A stretch of DNA of 33,208 nt from Chloroflexota bacterium (GTDB taxonomy: Bacteria; Chloroflexota; Limnocylindria; Limnocylindrales; CSP1-4): the NCBI GenBank assembly GCA_003158675.1, contig PMKN01000016.1:1-33208 (forward strand), given 5' to 3'. The notes beneath the pieces were generated by a model. It had not been told where the DNA came from. It made no database searches and worked only from the letters and a program-made list of their open reading frames with translations. Of this stretch, positions 22,340 to 31,339 are shown piece after piece; position 1 is the stretch's first letter, and the number at the start of each line of letters is the position of its first letter. A program made the translations under genes and the position numbers.

Positions 22340-23160
22340 TGCCCGAATTCGTCGTCGATGCGATTCTGGCCGGGGTGGCGATCGTGGTGGCTATCGCCAT
22401 CGGGCTGGTCATACTCGACGCCGTGGCGCTGACCCGAGAGGATCTTCGGGCGCAGGCCGTGGCGCCGCGCCCCATGCTGAGCCGGGCGGCCAGGCTGCGC
22501 CGGCTGGCTGTCGTTGCCGTCGTCGTGGCGATCGTGGCGGCCGCGGGGGCGGGCTTTCAGGTAATCGAAGGCGATTCGCTCCTGGCCTCCGGACCGGCCG
22601 ACGGTTCGGGTTCTCTGTATCTCGGCACCGCGCCGACGACCTACCGCGGCCCGGACGACCTCGTCTTCGCGGCGGTGCCGGGCGGCGACATCCAGGTGAA
22701 GTTCAGCCTCGTGAATACGGGCGCCTTCCCGCTGACGGTCACCACGATGAACGAACCTCTCAATGGCAGCTCGGTGTGGGAGGCGGACGGCTATTTCGCT
22801 TCGGGATCGGTTGCGCCCGCAGGTCAGCCGAGCGACGGCGCGACCCATCGCTTCGAGATCCCGCCCCACGCAACCGTGCCGGTCGTCGCGCACCTCCACC
22901 TCAGGAAGTGCCGCCCCTCGACCTCGGAGACCGGGGCGACTCCCTCGACTCCCACTCCCGCAGGAACGCCTTCGGCGTGGGCGGCTGTGACGGCCGAAGC
23001 AGGTGGGTTCATGTCCTTCGGCAGCCTCTCGATCGCCTATGAGATGCTCGGGATGACGCACACTTCCACTGTTGCGCTGCCCGCCAATCTGGTCATGATC
23101 GACGCGAATTCGGTTCTCTGCCCCAGCGCCGCAGGCTCCCCGCCGACGAACTACCCGTAG
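22339..23160 (+). CDS. Two-pass membrane protein with extracellular domain, paralogue of the preceding gene
   Basis: 273 residues: an N-terminal membrane segment (VDAILAGVAIVVAIAIGLVI), a short cytoplasmic loop with many Arg, a second membrane segment (LAVVAVVVAIVAAAGAGF), then an extracytoplasmic domain. That domain aligns with the upstream protein: GGDIQVKFSLVNTGAFPLTV against GGQLSIMLDLSNQGELPLTV, HRFEIPPHATVPVVAHLHLR against HPFEIPPQGSSSMLMVLHLK, and a closing Cys. It lacks the cytoplasmic sigma-tail-like N-terminus, so it may be a partner or sensor rather than the anti-sigma factor. No known family recognised. Confidence 0.8.
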   Translation: MPEFVVDAILAGVAIVVAIAIGLVILDAVALTREDLRAQAVAPRPMLSRAARLRRLAVVAVVVAIVAAAGAGFQVIEGDSLLASGPADGSGSLYLGTAPTTYRGPDDLVFAAVPGGDIQVKFSLVNTGAFPLTVTTMNEPLNGSSVWEADGYFASGSVAPAGQPSDGATHRFEIPPHATVPVVAHLHLRKCRPSTSETGATPSTPTPAGTPSAWAAVTAEAGGFMSFGSLSIAYEMLGMTHTSTVALPANLVMIDANSVLCPSAAGSPPTNYP

Positions 23161-23233
23161 CCAATTGAACCGGCCCCTCGGTTTCGGCGTCTGGGGGACG
23201 TTCACGATCCGCCGCAAACAGGGGTGCTCGACA

Positions 23234-24157
23234 ATGTCTCAGAACTACCGCCCGGTCAGCTCGCTGGCACGCTGGGTTGGGACCACAGGCGCGGTTCTCA
23301 TGCTGGCTGCCGGGTGTGTCACGGCCGGTGGCAACGCCAGCCCCACCGGTGCCTCCGGCGCGCCGACGCCCCCGGCGCCGACGCCGAGTGGATCGCCCTC
23401 GCCGAGCGCCCCCTCATCGGCGAGCGGCTTCTACCTGCGGGCCTGGCAGACTCAGGCCCTGGCGCCGCAGTACACCTTCAGCTTGCTGCCGATCGCCACC
23501 ATCTCGGATGGCCAGTTCATCGACGGCGTCGTCGCTGTTCCGGCCATCTACCCCGGGCCGCTGTGGATCGGGCTGTCGGCTCAGCCGATCTCCGCGGCCG
23601 GCATCGACGCCATCGTGGCCGAGGCGCGCAAGGATGGACTTCTCGGCGCGAAGTCCGACTTCAGCGGCGCCCCGATGCCAGGCTCGATTACGGGCCATCT
23701 GCAGCTGGTCGTCGATGGTACGACCTACGACCTGACAGGCTCGCCGGACGCGGCAACAGGGACCGGTGCCTCGCCGGCTCCGGGAACGGCGGGCGCATTC
23801 GCCGCCTTCTGGCAGAGACTCACCGGGCTGGGCATGTGGCTGGCCGATGATCTCGGGCCGTCGGCTCCGTACGAGCCCGACCGCCTGGCCGTTCTGGCCA
23901 TCCCACCGGCCGATGCCACCAGCGGCATCACGCCCAATGAAGTGCCGTGGCCGCTGGCGACGCCGTTCTCGAAGTTCGGGACCGCCATGGGCAACGAGAC
24001 CTCCCGGTGCGCGGTCGTTGCGGGCGCCGATCTCGCTCTGCTCGAACCGCTCGTCAAGCAGTCCAACCAGCTGACCCGCTTCGTCGACAGCGCGAAAGTC
24101 AAGGACACGCTGACGGTCCGGGCTATGGTTCCGGGCGAGCCCGATCCGTGCGCGTAG
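23234..24157 (+). CDS. Lipoprotein of unknown function
   Basis: 307 residues with a lipoprotein signal (GAVLMLAAGC, lipid-bearing Cys at about residue 28). A Thr/Pro/Ser-rich spacer follows (GASGAPTPPAPTPSGSPSPS), then a globular domain with FYLRAWQTQALAPQYTFSLL and SITGHLQLVVDGTTYDLTG. The ATG at 23234 is chosen because it puts the signal peptide at the N-terminus; an in-frame ATG at 23165 would add 23 residues before it. It lies 73 bases after the paralogous membrane proteins on the same strand and may be the outer partner of that sigma-linked system. No family recognised. Confidence 0.75.
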   Translation: MSQNYRPVSSLARWVGTTGAVLMLAAGCVTAGGNASPTGASGAPTPPAPTPSGSPSPSAPSSASGFYLRAWQTQALAPQYTFSLLPIATISDGQFIDGVVAVPAIYPGPLWIGLSAQPISAAGIDAIVAEARKDGLLGAKSDFSGAPMPGSITGHLQLVVDGTTYDLTGSPDAATGTGASPAPGTAGAFAAFWQRLTGLGMWLADDLGPSAPYEPDRLAVLAIPPADATSGITPNEVPWPLATPFSKFGTAMGNETSRCAVVAGADLALLEPLVKQSNQLTRFVDSAKVKDTLTVRAMVPGEPDPCA

Positions 24158-24239
24158 CCGCTCAGTAGCGCCGCCGGGCCCATGCGGGAAGGGCCGAAAG
24201 GGTATTGCGTCGTCGCCAGGGCCGGTCGATGCTGGCCGC

Positions 24240-25991
24240 ATGAGACAGCTGCCGCGATCGGTCAAGAGCCTTCGTCCGAGCGGGATCGTGCAGGTCCAGC
24301 AGTCCGGCGCCGATCTGCTGGAGAGGCCTCTGCTGAACAAGGACACCGGGTTCGACGAGGCGGAGCGTGACATCTTCGGCCTGCGCGGCCTGCTGCCGTC
24401 GCGTGTGGCCACGATCGACGAACAGGTCTGCCTGGAACTCGAGCACATCCGCCGCAAGAGCGACGACCTGGAGCGGTTCATCGGTCTGTCGTCTCTGCAG
24501 GACCGCAACGAGACGCTCTTCTATCGGGTGCTCCTCGAGAACCTCGAAGAGTTCATGCCGATCGTCTACACGCCCACGGTCGGTCGGGCGTGCCAGAGCT
24601 TCAGCCACATCCTGCGGCGGCCACGCGGGTTGTGGATCACGCCCGCGGACCGCGATCGGATCCCGGATCTGCTGCGCAACGCCCGGCCCGATTCATTCGC
24701 GAGCGGCGTGGGGGTCGATGACGTTCGCCTGATCGTCGCCACTGACAACGAGCGCATTCTCGGCCTGGGCGATCAGGGCGCGGGCGGCATGGGCATCCCC
24801 GTCGGCAAGCTCTCCCTGTACACCGCCGGCGCGGGCATCTACCCCTCACACACCTTGCCCGTCTCACTCGACGTCGGCACGGACAACGAGGATCTCCTGG
24901 CCGATCCGGCGTACGTGGGCTATCGCCAGCGCCGACTCAGAGGGGCCGAGTACGACGACTTCCTGGAGGCCTTCGTCGCGGCCATTCTCGACGTCTGTCC
25001 GCGGGCGATCTTGCAGTGGGAGGACTTCAAGCAGCACAACGCGATCCGGATCCTGGACCGCTACAGGCACCGCATCACCAGCTTCAACGACGACATCCAG
25101 GGCACAGGCGCAGTGGTCCTGGCCGGGATCCTGGCCGCTGTCCGGGCCGTCGGCCGGCCACTTGCCGAGCAGCGTTTCGTTTTCCTGGGTGCAGGTGCCG
25201 CCGGCACCGGCATTGCGCGGCTCGTTCGCGCGGCGTTGATGGCGGACGGCCTGGACGCAGCCAGTGCCAAACGAGCGATCGTCACCGTCGACACGAAAGG
25301 TCTCGTGTTCGCAGACCGAGACCCGCTCGACGACGACAAACGCGAGTTCGCGCTGTCGGGCGAGGAATTGGCCTCGTACGGATTCGCCGCGCTGAGGCCG
25401 GCGGCTCGACTCGATCTGGCGGCGGTCGTCGCCGCCGTCAAGCCGACGATGCTCATCGGCACAAGCGGCGTGCCTGGGGCCTTCACGGAAGTCGCGATCC
25501 GCGAAATGGCCGCCCATGCCGAACGGCCGGTCGTCTTCCCGCTCTCGAACCCCACGGCCAAGACCGAGGCGGTTCCGGCCGACATTCTGGCCTGGACAGA
25601 CGGCCGTGCCCTCATCGCCACCGGCAGCCCGTTCGAGTCGGTGAATGTTGGCGGCACGGACCACGTGATCGGCCAGGCCAACAACGTCTTCATCTTCCCC
25701 GGTATGGGTCTTGGGGCGATCGTCGCGGAGGCCCGCGAGATCACCGACGAGATGTTCCTCCTCGCGGCCCGAACTCTGGCCGGCATGGTCAGCCCGGAGC
25801 GGCTCGCGGTGGGCGCCTTGTATCCGGCCGTCTCGGAACTGCGCCAGGTCTCTCGCGAGATTGCCGCCAAGGTCGTCTGCCAGAGCCGCGATTGCGGTGT
25901 GGGGCGGCTCTATCGCGACGACGAAGTCTTCGACGCGGTGGATTCGGCCATGTGGTACCCGGACTACCTGCCGTATCGGCCGGCATCCTAG
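24240..25991 (+). CDS. NAD-type malic enzyme (oxaloacetate-decarboxylating malate dehydrogenase)
   Basis: Converts malate to pyruvate and CO2 with reduction of NAD(P); 583 residues, the long form typical of MaeA/SfcA and eukaryotic malic enzymes. Landmarks: GFDEAERDIFGLRGLLPSRV, EEFMPIVYTPTVGRACQSFS with the catalytic Tyr, TDNERILGLGDQGAGGMGIP (VGKLSLYTAGAGI follows), metal-binding WEDFKQHNAIRILDRY, SFNDDIQGTGAVVLAGI, Rossmann FLGAGAAGTGIARLV, and PLSNPTAKTEAVPADILAWT. NAD versus NADP use cannot be fixed by eye. No ribosome site is obvious before the ATG. The neighbouring alanine dehydrogenase also acts on pyruvate. Confidence 0.94.
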   Translation: MRQLPRSVKSLRPSGIVQVQQSGADLLERPLLNKDTGFDEAERDIFGLRGLLPSRVATIDEQVCLELEHIRRKSDDLERFIGLSSLQDRNETLFYRVLLENLEEFMPIVYTPTVGRACQSFSHILRRPRGLWITPADRDRIPDLLRNARPDSFASGVGVDDVRLIVATDNERILGLGDQGAGGMGIPVGKLSLYTAGAGIYPSHTLPVSLDVGTDNEDLLADPAYVGYRQRRLRGAEYDDFLEAFVAAILDVCPRAILQWEDFKQHNAIRILDRYRHRITSFNDDIQGTGAVVLAGILAAVRAVGRPLAEQRFVFLGAGAAGTGIARLVRAALMADGLDAASAKRAIVTVDTKGLVFADRDPLDDDKREFALSGEELASYGFAALRPAARLDLAAVVAAVKPTMLIGTSGVPGAFTEVAIREMAAHAERPVVFPLSNPTAKTEAVPADILAWTDGRALIATGSPFESVNVGGTDHVIGQANNVFIFPGMGLGAIVAEAREITDEMFLLAARTLAGMVSPERLAVGALYPAVSELRQVSREIAAKVVCQSRDCGVGRLYRDDEVFDAVDSAMWYPDYLPYRPAS

Positions 25992-26200
25992 AAGTCCGGA
26001 CGGCTCTCGCCAGAGGGCAAGCTGGGAATTCGCGGTTACGAGGGCAGTACCTACGGCTGGATGCAGCTACGGCGGAAGACCGTCAAGTTGGCGTCGCCAA
26101 GCGCCGAAACCTTGGATACGTTCGGAAACCGACCTATCCCGTTCTGTCTCGGCACGAACTGCCGAGATCGACTTACTGGACGGGCGCGAAGGAGACGACT

Positions 26201-26761
26201 GTGGCCGTTGGCCTGTTCGACCCAGTGGCAGGGAGCACCGGAATCGTCGTATCCCGAAAGCGTCCCGGTCACTTCGTCGCGCTGACCGAGGACGGTCGGA
26301 TCGACGCGGTGCTCGCCCAGGGCGGCATCAAGCTCGCTGCGGCGCTGGAGAAGCGCGCCGCGATCGGCGTCAGCAACGCGCAACAGGGTTCCAACGACCT
26401 GTCCGTGTCCCTCGTGCCGGCACCGAGCGTGAAGACCGTCGACCCTTACGACATCTCAATCGTCATGCCGGCCGAAGACGGAGAGCCTGTGGTCAGCGAG
26501 GCGGACCGCGACGCCTGGTCCAGGTTCCGGGTCGCATACGACGTGACCCTGGAAGCCACACCTTTCAAAGTGTCTGGCGTGCTGCTGCTGCTTCCGTCGC
26601 AGGACCCGTACTCCCTAACAGAGCGCGGCACCGAGCTATTCGTGCCGGTCTTCTCGCCGACCGTCCAGGCTAACGGAGTCACGCTCCGAGACACGCCGCG
26701 CGACGCTGTCCTCGTCAACCGCTCGCACATGCGCAGGGTCAGCGCGACGGCGCGGCGCTAG
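26201..26761 (+). CDS. Conserved-looking orphan protein, 186 residues
   Basis: No family recognised. It starts at a GTG with a strong ribosome site (AAGGAG, 6-base spacing). The sequence is soluble, without signal peptide or membrane segment: FDPVAGSTGIVVSRKRPGHF, EDGRIDAVLAQGGIKLAAAL, then a strand-rich half with FRVAYDVTLEATPFKVSGVL and LLLPSQDPYSLTERGTELFV ending in VLVNRSHMRRVSATARR. The alternating strands suggest a small beta-rich fold. Codon use and composition match its neighbours. It stands alone between malic enzyme (209 bases upstream) and alanine dehydrogenase. A longer open frame upstream is the shadow of the malic enzyme gene. Confidence 0.7.
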   Translation: MAVGLFDPVAGSTGIVVSRKRPGHFVALTEDGRIDAVLAQGGIKLAAALEKRAAIGVSNAQQGSNDLSVSLVPAPSVKTVDPYDISIVMPAEDGEPVVSEADRDAWSRFRVAYDVTLEATPFKVSGVLLLLPSQDPYSLTERGTELFVPVFSPTVQANGVTLRDTPRDAVLVNRSHMRRVSATARR

Positions 26762-26959
26762 TTCGCCCCGACAACCGGCCACGGGCCGCCGCAACGCGAG
26801 TTCGACCGCCAGACGGCGCGACCCTGGACCAGTCGCGCCGTCTGCTCGTCCGTAGGGCAGGATCGGTCGCAAGTGAGAGAATGCCGGCAACGGCCTCCAG
26901 GTTGATACGTGCGCCCGCTGGGGGCCTCGCTAAGTGGCTGATCGCCCGGAGAGGTCGAG
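26762..26959. other. Intergenic region before alanine dehydrogenase
   Basis: These 198 bases hold a perfect hairpin at 26811-26843 and a purine-rich GAGAGG ribosome site just before the ATG at 26960. No other structure seen. Confidence 0.4.
26811..26843. terminator. Perfect 11-bp hairpin, probable transcription terminator
   Basis: AGACGGCGCGA at 26811-26821 pairs with TCGCGCCGTCT at 26833-26843, loop of 11 bases. It lies 50 bases after the orphan gene stop. There is no T-tract on either strand (the following bases are GCTCGTCC), so it would be an atypical terminator. Confidence 0.5.
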
Positions 26960-28078
26960 ATGCTCGTCGGCGTGCCCCGCGAGATCAAGGACAACGAGTT
27001 CCGTGTAGGCCTGACGCCGAGCGCCGTGCGGGAGCTGACGTCGCACGGCCACCACGTCATCGTCCAGGCTGGCGCCGGCGAGGTGATCGACCTCGACGAT
27101 GAGCGCTACCGAGCCGCCGGCGGCGAGATCGTCACGACCGCAGACGAGGTCTACGGTCGCGCCGAGCTGGTGGTCAAGGTGAAGGAGCCGCAGCCGTCGG
27201 AGATTTCGATGCTGCGAGAGGACCAGGTCCTGTTCACGTACCTGCACCTGGCTCCCGATGCGAGCCAGACTCAGGGCCTGTTGAAGGCGGGCTGCGTGGC
27301 GATCGCATACGAGACGGTCACCGACGAGCGGGGCGGGCTGCCGCTGCTCGCCCCGATGAGCGAGGTCGCGGGCCGGATGTCGATCCAGGCGGGCGCCCAT
27401 GCCCTGGAGAAGGAGGCGGGCGGGCGGGGAGTGTTGTTGGGTGGCGTCCCCGGCGTACCACCGGCCAAGGTCGTGGTTCTGGGCGGCGGGGTCGTCGGCA
27501 TGAACGCCCTCCGCATGGCCCTCGGCCTGGAGGCCGACGTGACCGTTATCGACCGCTCGTTGCCGCGGCTCAAGGAGCTCGATCTGGCATTCGCGCCAGC
27601 ACTCAAGACGCGATACGCCACCGTGGACGTAATCGAGGAGAGCGTGCTGGCCGCCGATCTGGTAATCGGCGCCGTTCTCCTCCCCGGCGGCACGGCTCCT
27701 CGGTTGGTCACACGCGAAATGGTCCGGGCCATGAAGCGCGGCTCTGTGGTTGTGGATGTCTCGATCGATCAGGGCGGTTGCTTCGAGACGTCGCGGCCCA
27801 CGACCCACTCCCATCCGACGTACGTCGTGGATGGCGTGGTCCACTATTGCGTGACGAACATGCCGGGCGCTGTGGCCAGGACCTCGACGTTCGCCCTGAA
27901 CAACGCCACCTTGCCCTTCACACTGGCGCTGGCGGACAAGGGCTGGCGCAACGCCATCGCCGACGATTGCCACCTGCGGGATGGCCTCAACGTCTGCTGC
28001 GGTCACGTCACCTACCGGGCCGTCGCCGATGCGCACGGCCTCGAATACACGACGCCGGAAACGCTCCTGGGGATCTGA
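26960..28078 (+). CDS. ald: Alanine dehydrogenase
   Basis: Reversibly deaminates L-alanine to pyruvate and ammonia with NAD. 372 residues, normal length. Family landmarks are PREIKDNEFRVGLTPSAV, the substrate lysine in LVVKVKEPQ, the catalytic histidine in FTYLHLAPDA, APMSEVAGRMSIQAGAHALE, the NAD-binding Rossmann motif VVVLGGGVVGMNALRMALGL, and VVVDVSIDQGGCFETSRPTT, then HYCVTNMPGAVARTST. GAGAGG lies upstream of the ATG. The next gene begins 5 bases after the stop, so the two share a transcript. No Lrp-type regulator gene, often adjacent to ald elsewhere, is present in the window. Confidence 0.96.
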   Translation: MLVGVPREIKDNEFRVGLTPSAVRELTSHGHHVIVQAGAGEVIDLDDERYRAAGGEIVTTADEVYGRAELVVKVKEPQPSEISMLREDQVLFTYLHLAPDASQTQGLLKAGCVAIAYETVTDERGGLPLLAPMSEVAGRMSIQAGAHALEKEAGGRGVLLGGVPGVPPAKVVVLGGGVVGMNALRMALGLEADVTVIDRSLPRLKELDLAFAPALKTRYATVDVIEESVLAADLVIGAVLLPGGTAPRLVTREMVRAMKRGSVVVDVSIDQGGCFETSRPTTHSHPTYVVDGVVHYCVTNMPGAVARTSTFALNNATLPFTLALADKGWRNAIADDCHLRDGLNVCCGHVTYRAVADAHGLEYTTPETLLGI

Positions 28079-28083
28079 TACCG

Positions 28084-28779
28084 ATGCGGTTCGATCTGTA
28101 CCTGGAGTCGGGGCCGCAGCACAAGCGAACTTGGGTTTCCGTGCCCGGCTTGCCAGGGACCGTGGCCTTCGGTCCGACAAGCGAGCAGGCGATCGAGAAT
28201 ACCCGCGCGGCGATCAGCGACCGGATCGACTTCCTGCGCCGACACGGCGACGACCAGCCGAACCCCGAGCCCATCGAGCTCCACGTCGCGGAGCACGTCA
28301 TCGAGCGCAAGGTCCTCGGCTTTGGACAGCAAGTCTTCGCCACGGATCGTGAGCCGCTTACCGCGGAGGAAACCGCCCGCCAGCTGCAATGGTCGGAGTG
28401 GTCGAGGCAGGAGCTCGTCGCCGCCGCGAGAGCCCAGCACCTGACCCTGACCGAACCCCCGGCCACCGGCGGCCGGTCCGCGGCGGCGATCCTCTCGCAC
28501 GTCGCCGGAGCGGAGTGGGCCTACATCAACTCGACGCTGGGCACGCTGCCTGGCGCTTCGGCCGCCCTGGCGGCGATAGAAGGATCAGGCGCCGATCCCT
28601 GGGCGGCACTTGCCGCCGAGCGGGATGTCGTGATGAGCCGTCTCCGAGCCATGACCCCGGAGGAGCGAACCCGACTCGTCGAGCGCGAGGGCAAGCCGCC
28701 TCGCACGGCCCGCCGCATGCTGAGGCGGATGCTCGAGCACGAATGGGAGCACGTTCTGGAGTTGCGGGCGCGACTTTAG
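28084..28779 (+). CDS. HicB-like N-terminal domain fused to a DinB-like putative metal-binding domain
   Basis: 231 residues. The first 55 or so look like a HicB-type beta-alpha fold (VSVPGLPGTVAFGPTSEQAI, then ENTRAAISDRIDFLRRHG). The rest is a four-helix DinB/YfiT-like domain: LQWSEWSRQELVAAARA, AILSHVAGAEWAYINSTLG, and the C-terminal MLEHEWEHVLELRARL. Histidines in ILSHVAGAEW and EHEWEH are spaced as the metal ligands of the DinB superfamily. Such proteins are often thiol- or mycothiol-dependent transferases; the substrate is unknown. Located 5 bases after ald, so co-expressed with it. Confidence 0.75.
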   Translation: MRFDLYLESGPQHKRTWVSVPGLPGTVAFGPTSEQAIENTRAAISDRIDFLRRHGDDQPNPEPIELHVAEHVIERKVLGFGQQVFATDREPLTAEETARQLQWSEWSRQELVAAARAQHLTLTEPPATGGRSAAAILSHVAGAEWAYINSTLGTLPGASAALAAIEGSGADPWAALAAERDVVMSRLRAMTPEERTRLVEREGKPPRTARRMLRRMLEHEWEHVLELRARL

Positions 28780-28828
28780 AGCGTGGTCCTCCGGGTCCAG
28801 AGTCGCAGGCCCCTGCTGGGGCGGCTCG

Positions 28829-29434
28829 CTAGGAAACGCCCAGGACGACCCGAGCGATCTCCGGATCGACCTCGTCCGCGAGCATCGCCGCCAGCCGGTC
28901 GGCGGCGCGCTGTGCCAGCGGAGTGCCCCACGTGAAGCGCGAGTTGACCGAGGCGAGATCGTAATCGTCCAGCCGAGACTGGCTGAACCTGGCGCGATGG
29001 CGTTCGCAGGCTTTCGCCGTCAAATCGGCCTCGTTTTCGATGCCGAAACCGGTGATGTAGTGGTCGCCGATCTTGGCCACGACTTCGGTGGGGCCTGTGC
29101 CGTTGGCGTAGAAGCCTACGGTCTGCACGGCATCACGGCCGAGCCAGGTGGCTATTGCGGCCACCAGGACAGCTGACGCCTTGGCTTCGCGCCACCCGTC
29201 GCCGCGGATGATCTGGGCGATGGTCCGGCCGATGTTGGCCGCTTCCTCCGAGACGAGGACCGCCATGATCTCGCGGTTCAACGAAACAACCGGTTGGCTC
29301 GGGCCTTTGCCGGATGGTCCATTCTGTCGCTGACGATCTACTTGTTCCACAGGTTCACTCTTGGTTTTCTGGGCCGTATGCGCGTTCACCTTAGACGAGC
29401 CTGCTGGCCCGTCAAGTGCAGTCTTCCGGTTCAC
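28829..29434 (-). CDS. Orphan protein, unknown function, uncertain start
   Basis: Up to 201 residues from a GTG at 29434; an internal ATG at 29266 would give 145 residues. The C-terminal 145 residues are the convincing part (EEAANIGRTIAQIIRGDGWR, AIATWLGRDAVQTVGFYANG, HYITGFGIENEADLTAKACE, ADEVDPEIARVVLGVS). The first 56 are polar and low-complexity and lie in a lower-GC stretch. No ribosome site is clear at either start. I recognise no domain. Convergent with the ald operon (49 bases between stops). Confidence 0.55.
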   Translation of the reverse strand: MNRKTALDGPAGSSKVNAHTAQKTKSEPVEQVDRQRQNGPSGKGPSQPVVSLNREIMAVLVSEEAANIGRTIAQIIRGDGWREAKASAVLVAAIATWLGRDAVQTVGFYANGTGPTEVVAKIGDHYITGFGIENEADLTAKACERHRARFSQSRLDDYDLASVNSRFTWGTPLAQRAADRLAAMLADEVDPEIARVVLGVS

Positions 29435-29592
29435 TCTGACGGTACTTTTGGGTTTGTGCCAGTGGGTCTCCGGTCAGATGCGAACGGTGCCGAACCGCAC
29501 TTCACGGAGCCTGGCCGATCCTACTCACCCGCAGCCGCCTACCCTCCTTGCGGGTGCAGGCCGCAAGAATCTGAATTGTAACGCGTGGCGAA
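29435..29592. other. Lower-GC intergenic patch
   Basis: The region from about 29280 to 29590 is visibly poorer in G and C than the rest of the window. GGTTCACTCT occurs twice in direct orientation (29352-29361 and 29428-29437). No gene, clear promoter or mobile-element ends seen. Confidence 0.35.
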
Positions 29593-31233
29593 CTAGCCGG
29601 CAGCCCCAAATGCCTCCGCCACGACGAGCTGCGCTTGGCTGAGAATCCGCTCCAGATGCCCTTCGCCCAGGAAGCTCTCGGCGTAGATCTTGTACGCGGC
29701 CTCGGTCCCGGAAGGGCGCGCCGCGAACCAGCCGTGTTCCGTGGCGACTTTGACCCCGCCGATCGGTGCGTCGTTGCCAGGCGCGCGCGTCAGGACCGAG
29801 ATCACCCGCTCGCCGGCGATCTCGGAGGCGCTTATGTGCTCCGGTGACAGCCTCGCCAGGATGGCCTTCTGTTCAGGTGTGGCCGGAGCGTCTATCCGCC
29901 GGTAGGCGGGCGCCCCGAACCTGGCGGTCAGCTGGCCATATGACACCGCAGGATTCTGGCCCGTCTTGGCCGTCAGCTCCGCCGCGAGCAGACACGCGAT
30001 CAGCCCGTCCTTGTCGGTGGTCCAGACGGTTCCGGCACGGCGCAGGAACGACGCCCCGGCGCTCTCCTCGCCGCCGAAGCCGAGCGTGCCATCGACGAGC
30101 CCGTCCACGAACCACTTGAAACCGACGGGCACCTCGAGGAGCCTGCGGGGCAACTCCGCGGCGACCCGATCCAACATGCTGGTGGAGACGAGCGTCTTGC
30201 CCACGGCGACATCGGGGCGCCAGTCGCGGTGGCGGTACAGGTAGGCGACCGCGGCCGAGAGGAAGTGGTTGGGATTCATCAGGCCCGCGGCCCCCGAAAC
30301 GATGCCGTGGCGATCCGCATCCGCGTCGTTGGCAAAGGCCACGTCGAAGCGGTCCTTGAGGGCCACCAACCGGGCCATCGCATAGGGCGACGACGGATCC
30401 ATTCGAATCCGGCCGTCCCAGTCGACGGTCATGAAGCCGAACTGCGGATCCACTATCTCGTTGGTGACGGTGAGATCCAGGTGGTAGAGGTCGCGGATCG
30501 CGGCCCAGTAGTCCACGCTCGCGCCGCCCAGCGGATCCACGCCGAGCTTCAGGCCGGAGGCCCGGATGGCGTCCATGTCCACTACGTTGACCAGATCCGC
30601 CACGTAGGTGGTGGTGAAGTCGTAGCGGCCGGCCGAGACGATGGCCTGCTCGAAGGGAACGCGACTCACGCCCTTGAGGTGGACGCGCAGCAGCTCGTTG
30701 GCGTCGCTTTGAATGGCGCCGGTCACGTCCGTGTCGGCCGGGCCCCCGTTGGGTGGGTTGTACTTGAACCCGCCGTCCTCGGGCGGGTTGTGCGATGGCG
30801 TGACGACGATGCCGTCGGCCAGGCCGTCGGTTCGGTTTCGGTTGTAGGTCAGAATGGCGTGCGAGATCGCCGGGGTGGGAGTGAGTCCGTCGCCGCTGTC
30901 GACCAGAACCGAGACGCCGTTGGCGACGAGAACTTCCAGCGCAGTTCGGGTAGCCGGCTTGGAGAGGGCGTGGCTGTCCCTGCCGATGAAGAGCGGCCCG
31001 CTGATCCCTCGGCCCTTTCGATAGCGGCAGATTGCCTCTGTTGTGGCAAGGATGTGGTCTTCGTTGAACGAGCCGTTCAGAGAGGACCCGCGATGCCCGG
31101 AAGTCCCGAAGGCGACCGCCTGTGTCGGAACGTTGGGATCCGGGTGGATGTCGTAGTAGGCGTCTATCAGCCGATCGACATCGACCAGCATGGCCGCCTC
31201 TGCCGGCTTGCCTGCTCGCTCGCTAACTGCCAC
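29593..31233 (-). CDS. pgm: Phosphoglucomutase (alpha-D-glucose-1-phosphate/6-phosphate)
   Basis: Interconverts glucose-1-phosphate and glucose-6-phosphate in glycogen, trehalose and cell-wall sugar metabolism; cytosolic. 546 residues. Family motifs: [20 protein letters not shown], the phosphoserine loop [20 protein letters not shown], the Mg loop [13 protein letters not shown], the sugar-binding loop [13 protein letters not shown], and the phosphate-binding loop [19 protein letters not shown]. The GTG at 31233 has AGGAGG about 9 bases upstream; an ATG 14 codons in is also possible. All catalytic elements look intact. Confidence 0.95.
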   Translation of the reverse strand: MAVSERAGKPAEAAMLVDVDRLIDAYYDIHPDPNVPTQAVAFGTSGHRGSSLNGSFNEDHILATTEAICRYRKGRGISGPLFIGRDSHALSKPATRTALEVLVANGVSVLVDSGDGLTPTPAISHAILTYNRNRTDGLADGIVVTPSHNPPEDGGFKYNPPNGGPADTDVTGAIQSDANELLRVHLKGVSRVPFEQAIVSAGRYDFTTTYVADLVNVVDMDAIRASGLKLGVDPLGGASVDYWAAIRDLYHLDLTVTNEIVDPQFGFMTVDWDGRIRMDPSSPYAMARLVALKDRFDVAFANDADADRHGIVSGAAGLMNPNHFLSAAVAYLYRHRDWRPDVAVGKTLVSTSMLDRVAAELPRRLLEVPVGFKWFVDGLVDGTLGFGGEESAGASFLRRAGTVWTTDKDGLIACLLAAELTAKTGQNPAVSYGQLTARFGAPAYRRIDAPATPEQKAILARLSPEHISASEIAGERVISVLTRAPGNDAPIGGVKVATEHGWFAARPSGTEAAYKIYAESFLGEGHLERILSQAQLVVAEAFGAAG

Positions 31234-31339
31234 GGCCGTTGGGCCTCCTGCTTCCAGATCTCTCGTCTGCCGAATGATGCCGTGCCGGAGTCCGCGTGAC
31301 CAGACCGAAGCGGCACTGGTGTCCGCGGGCGTTCAACGA

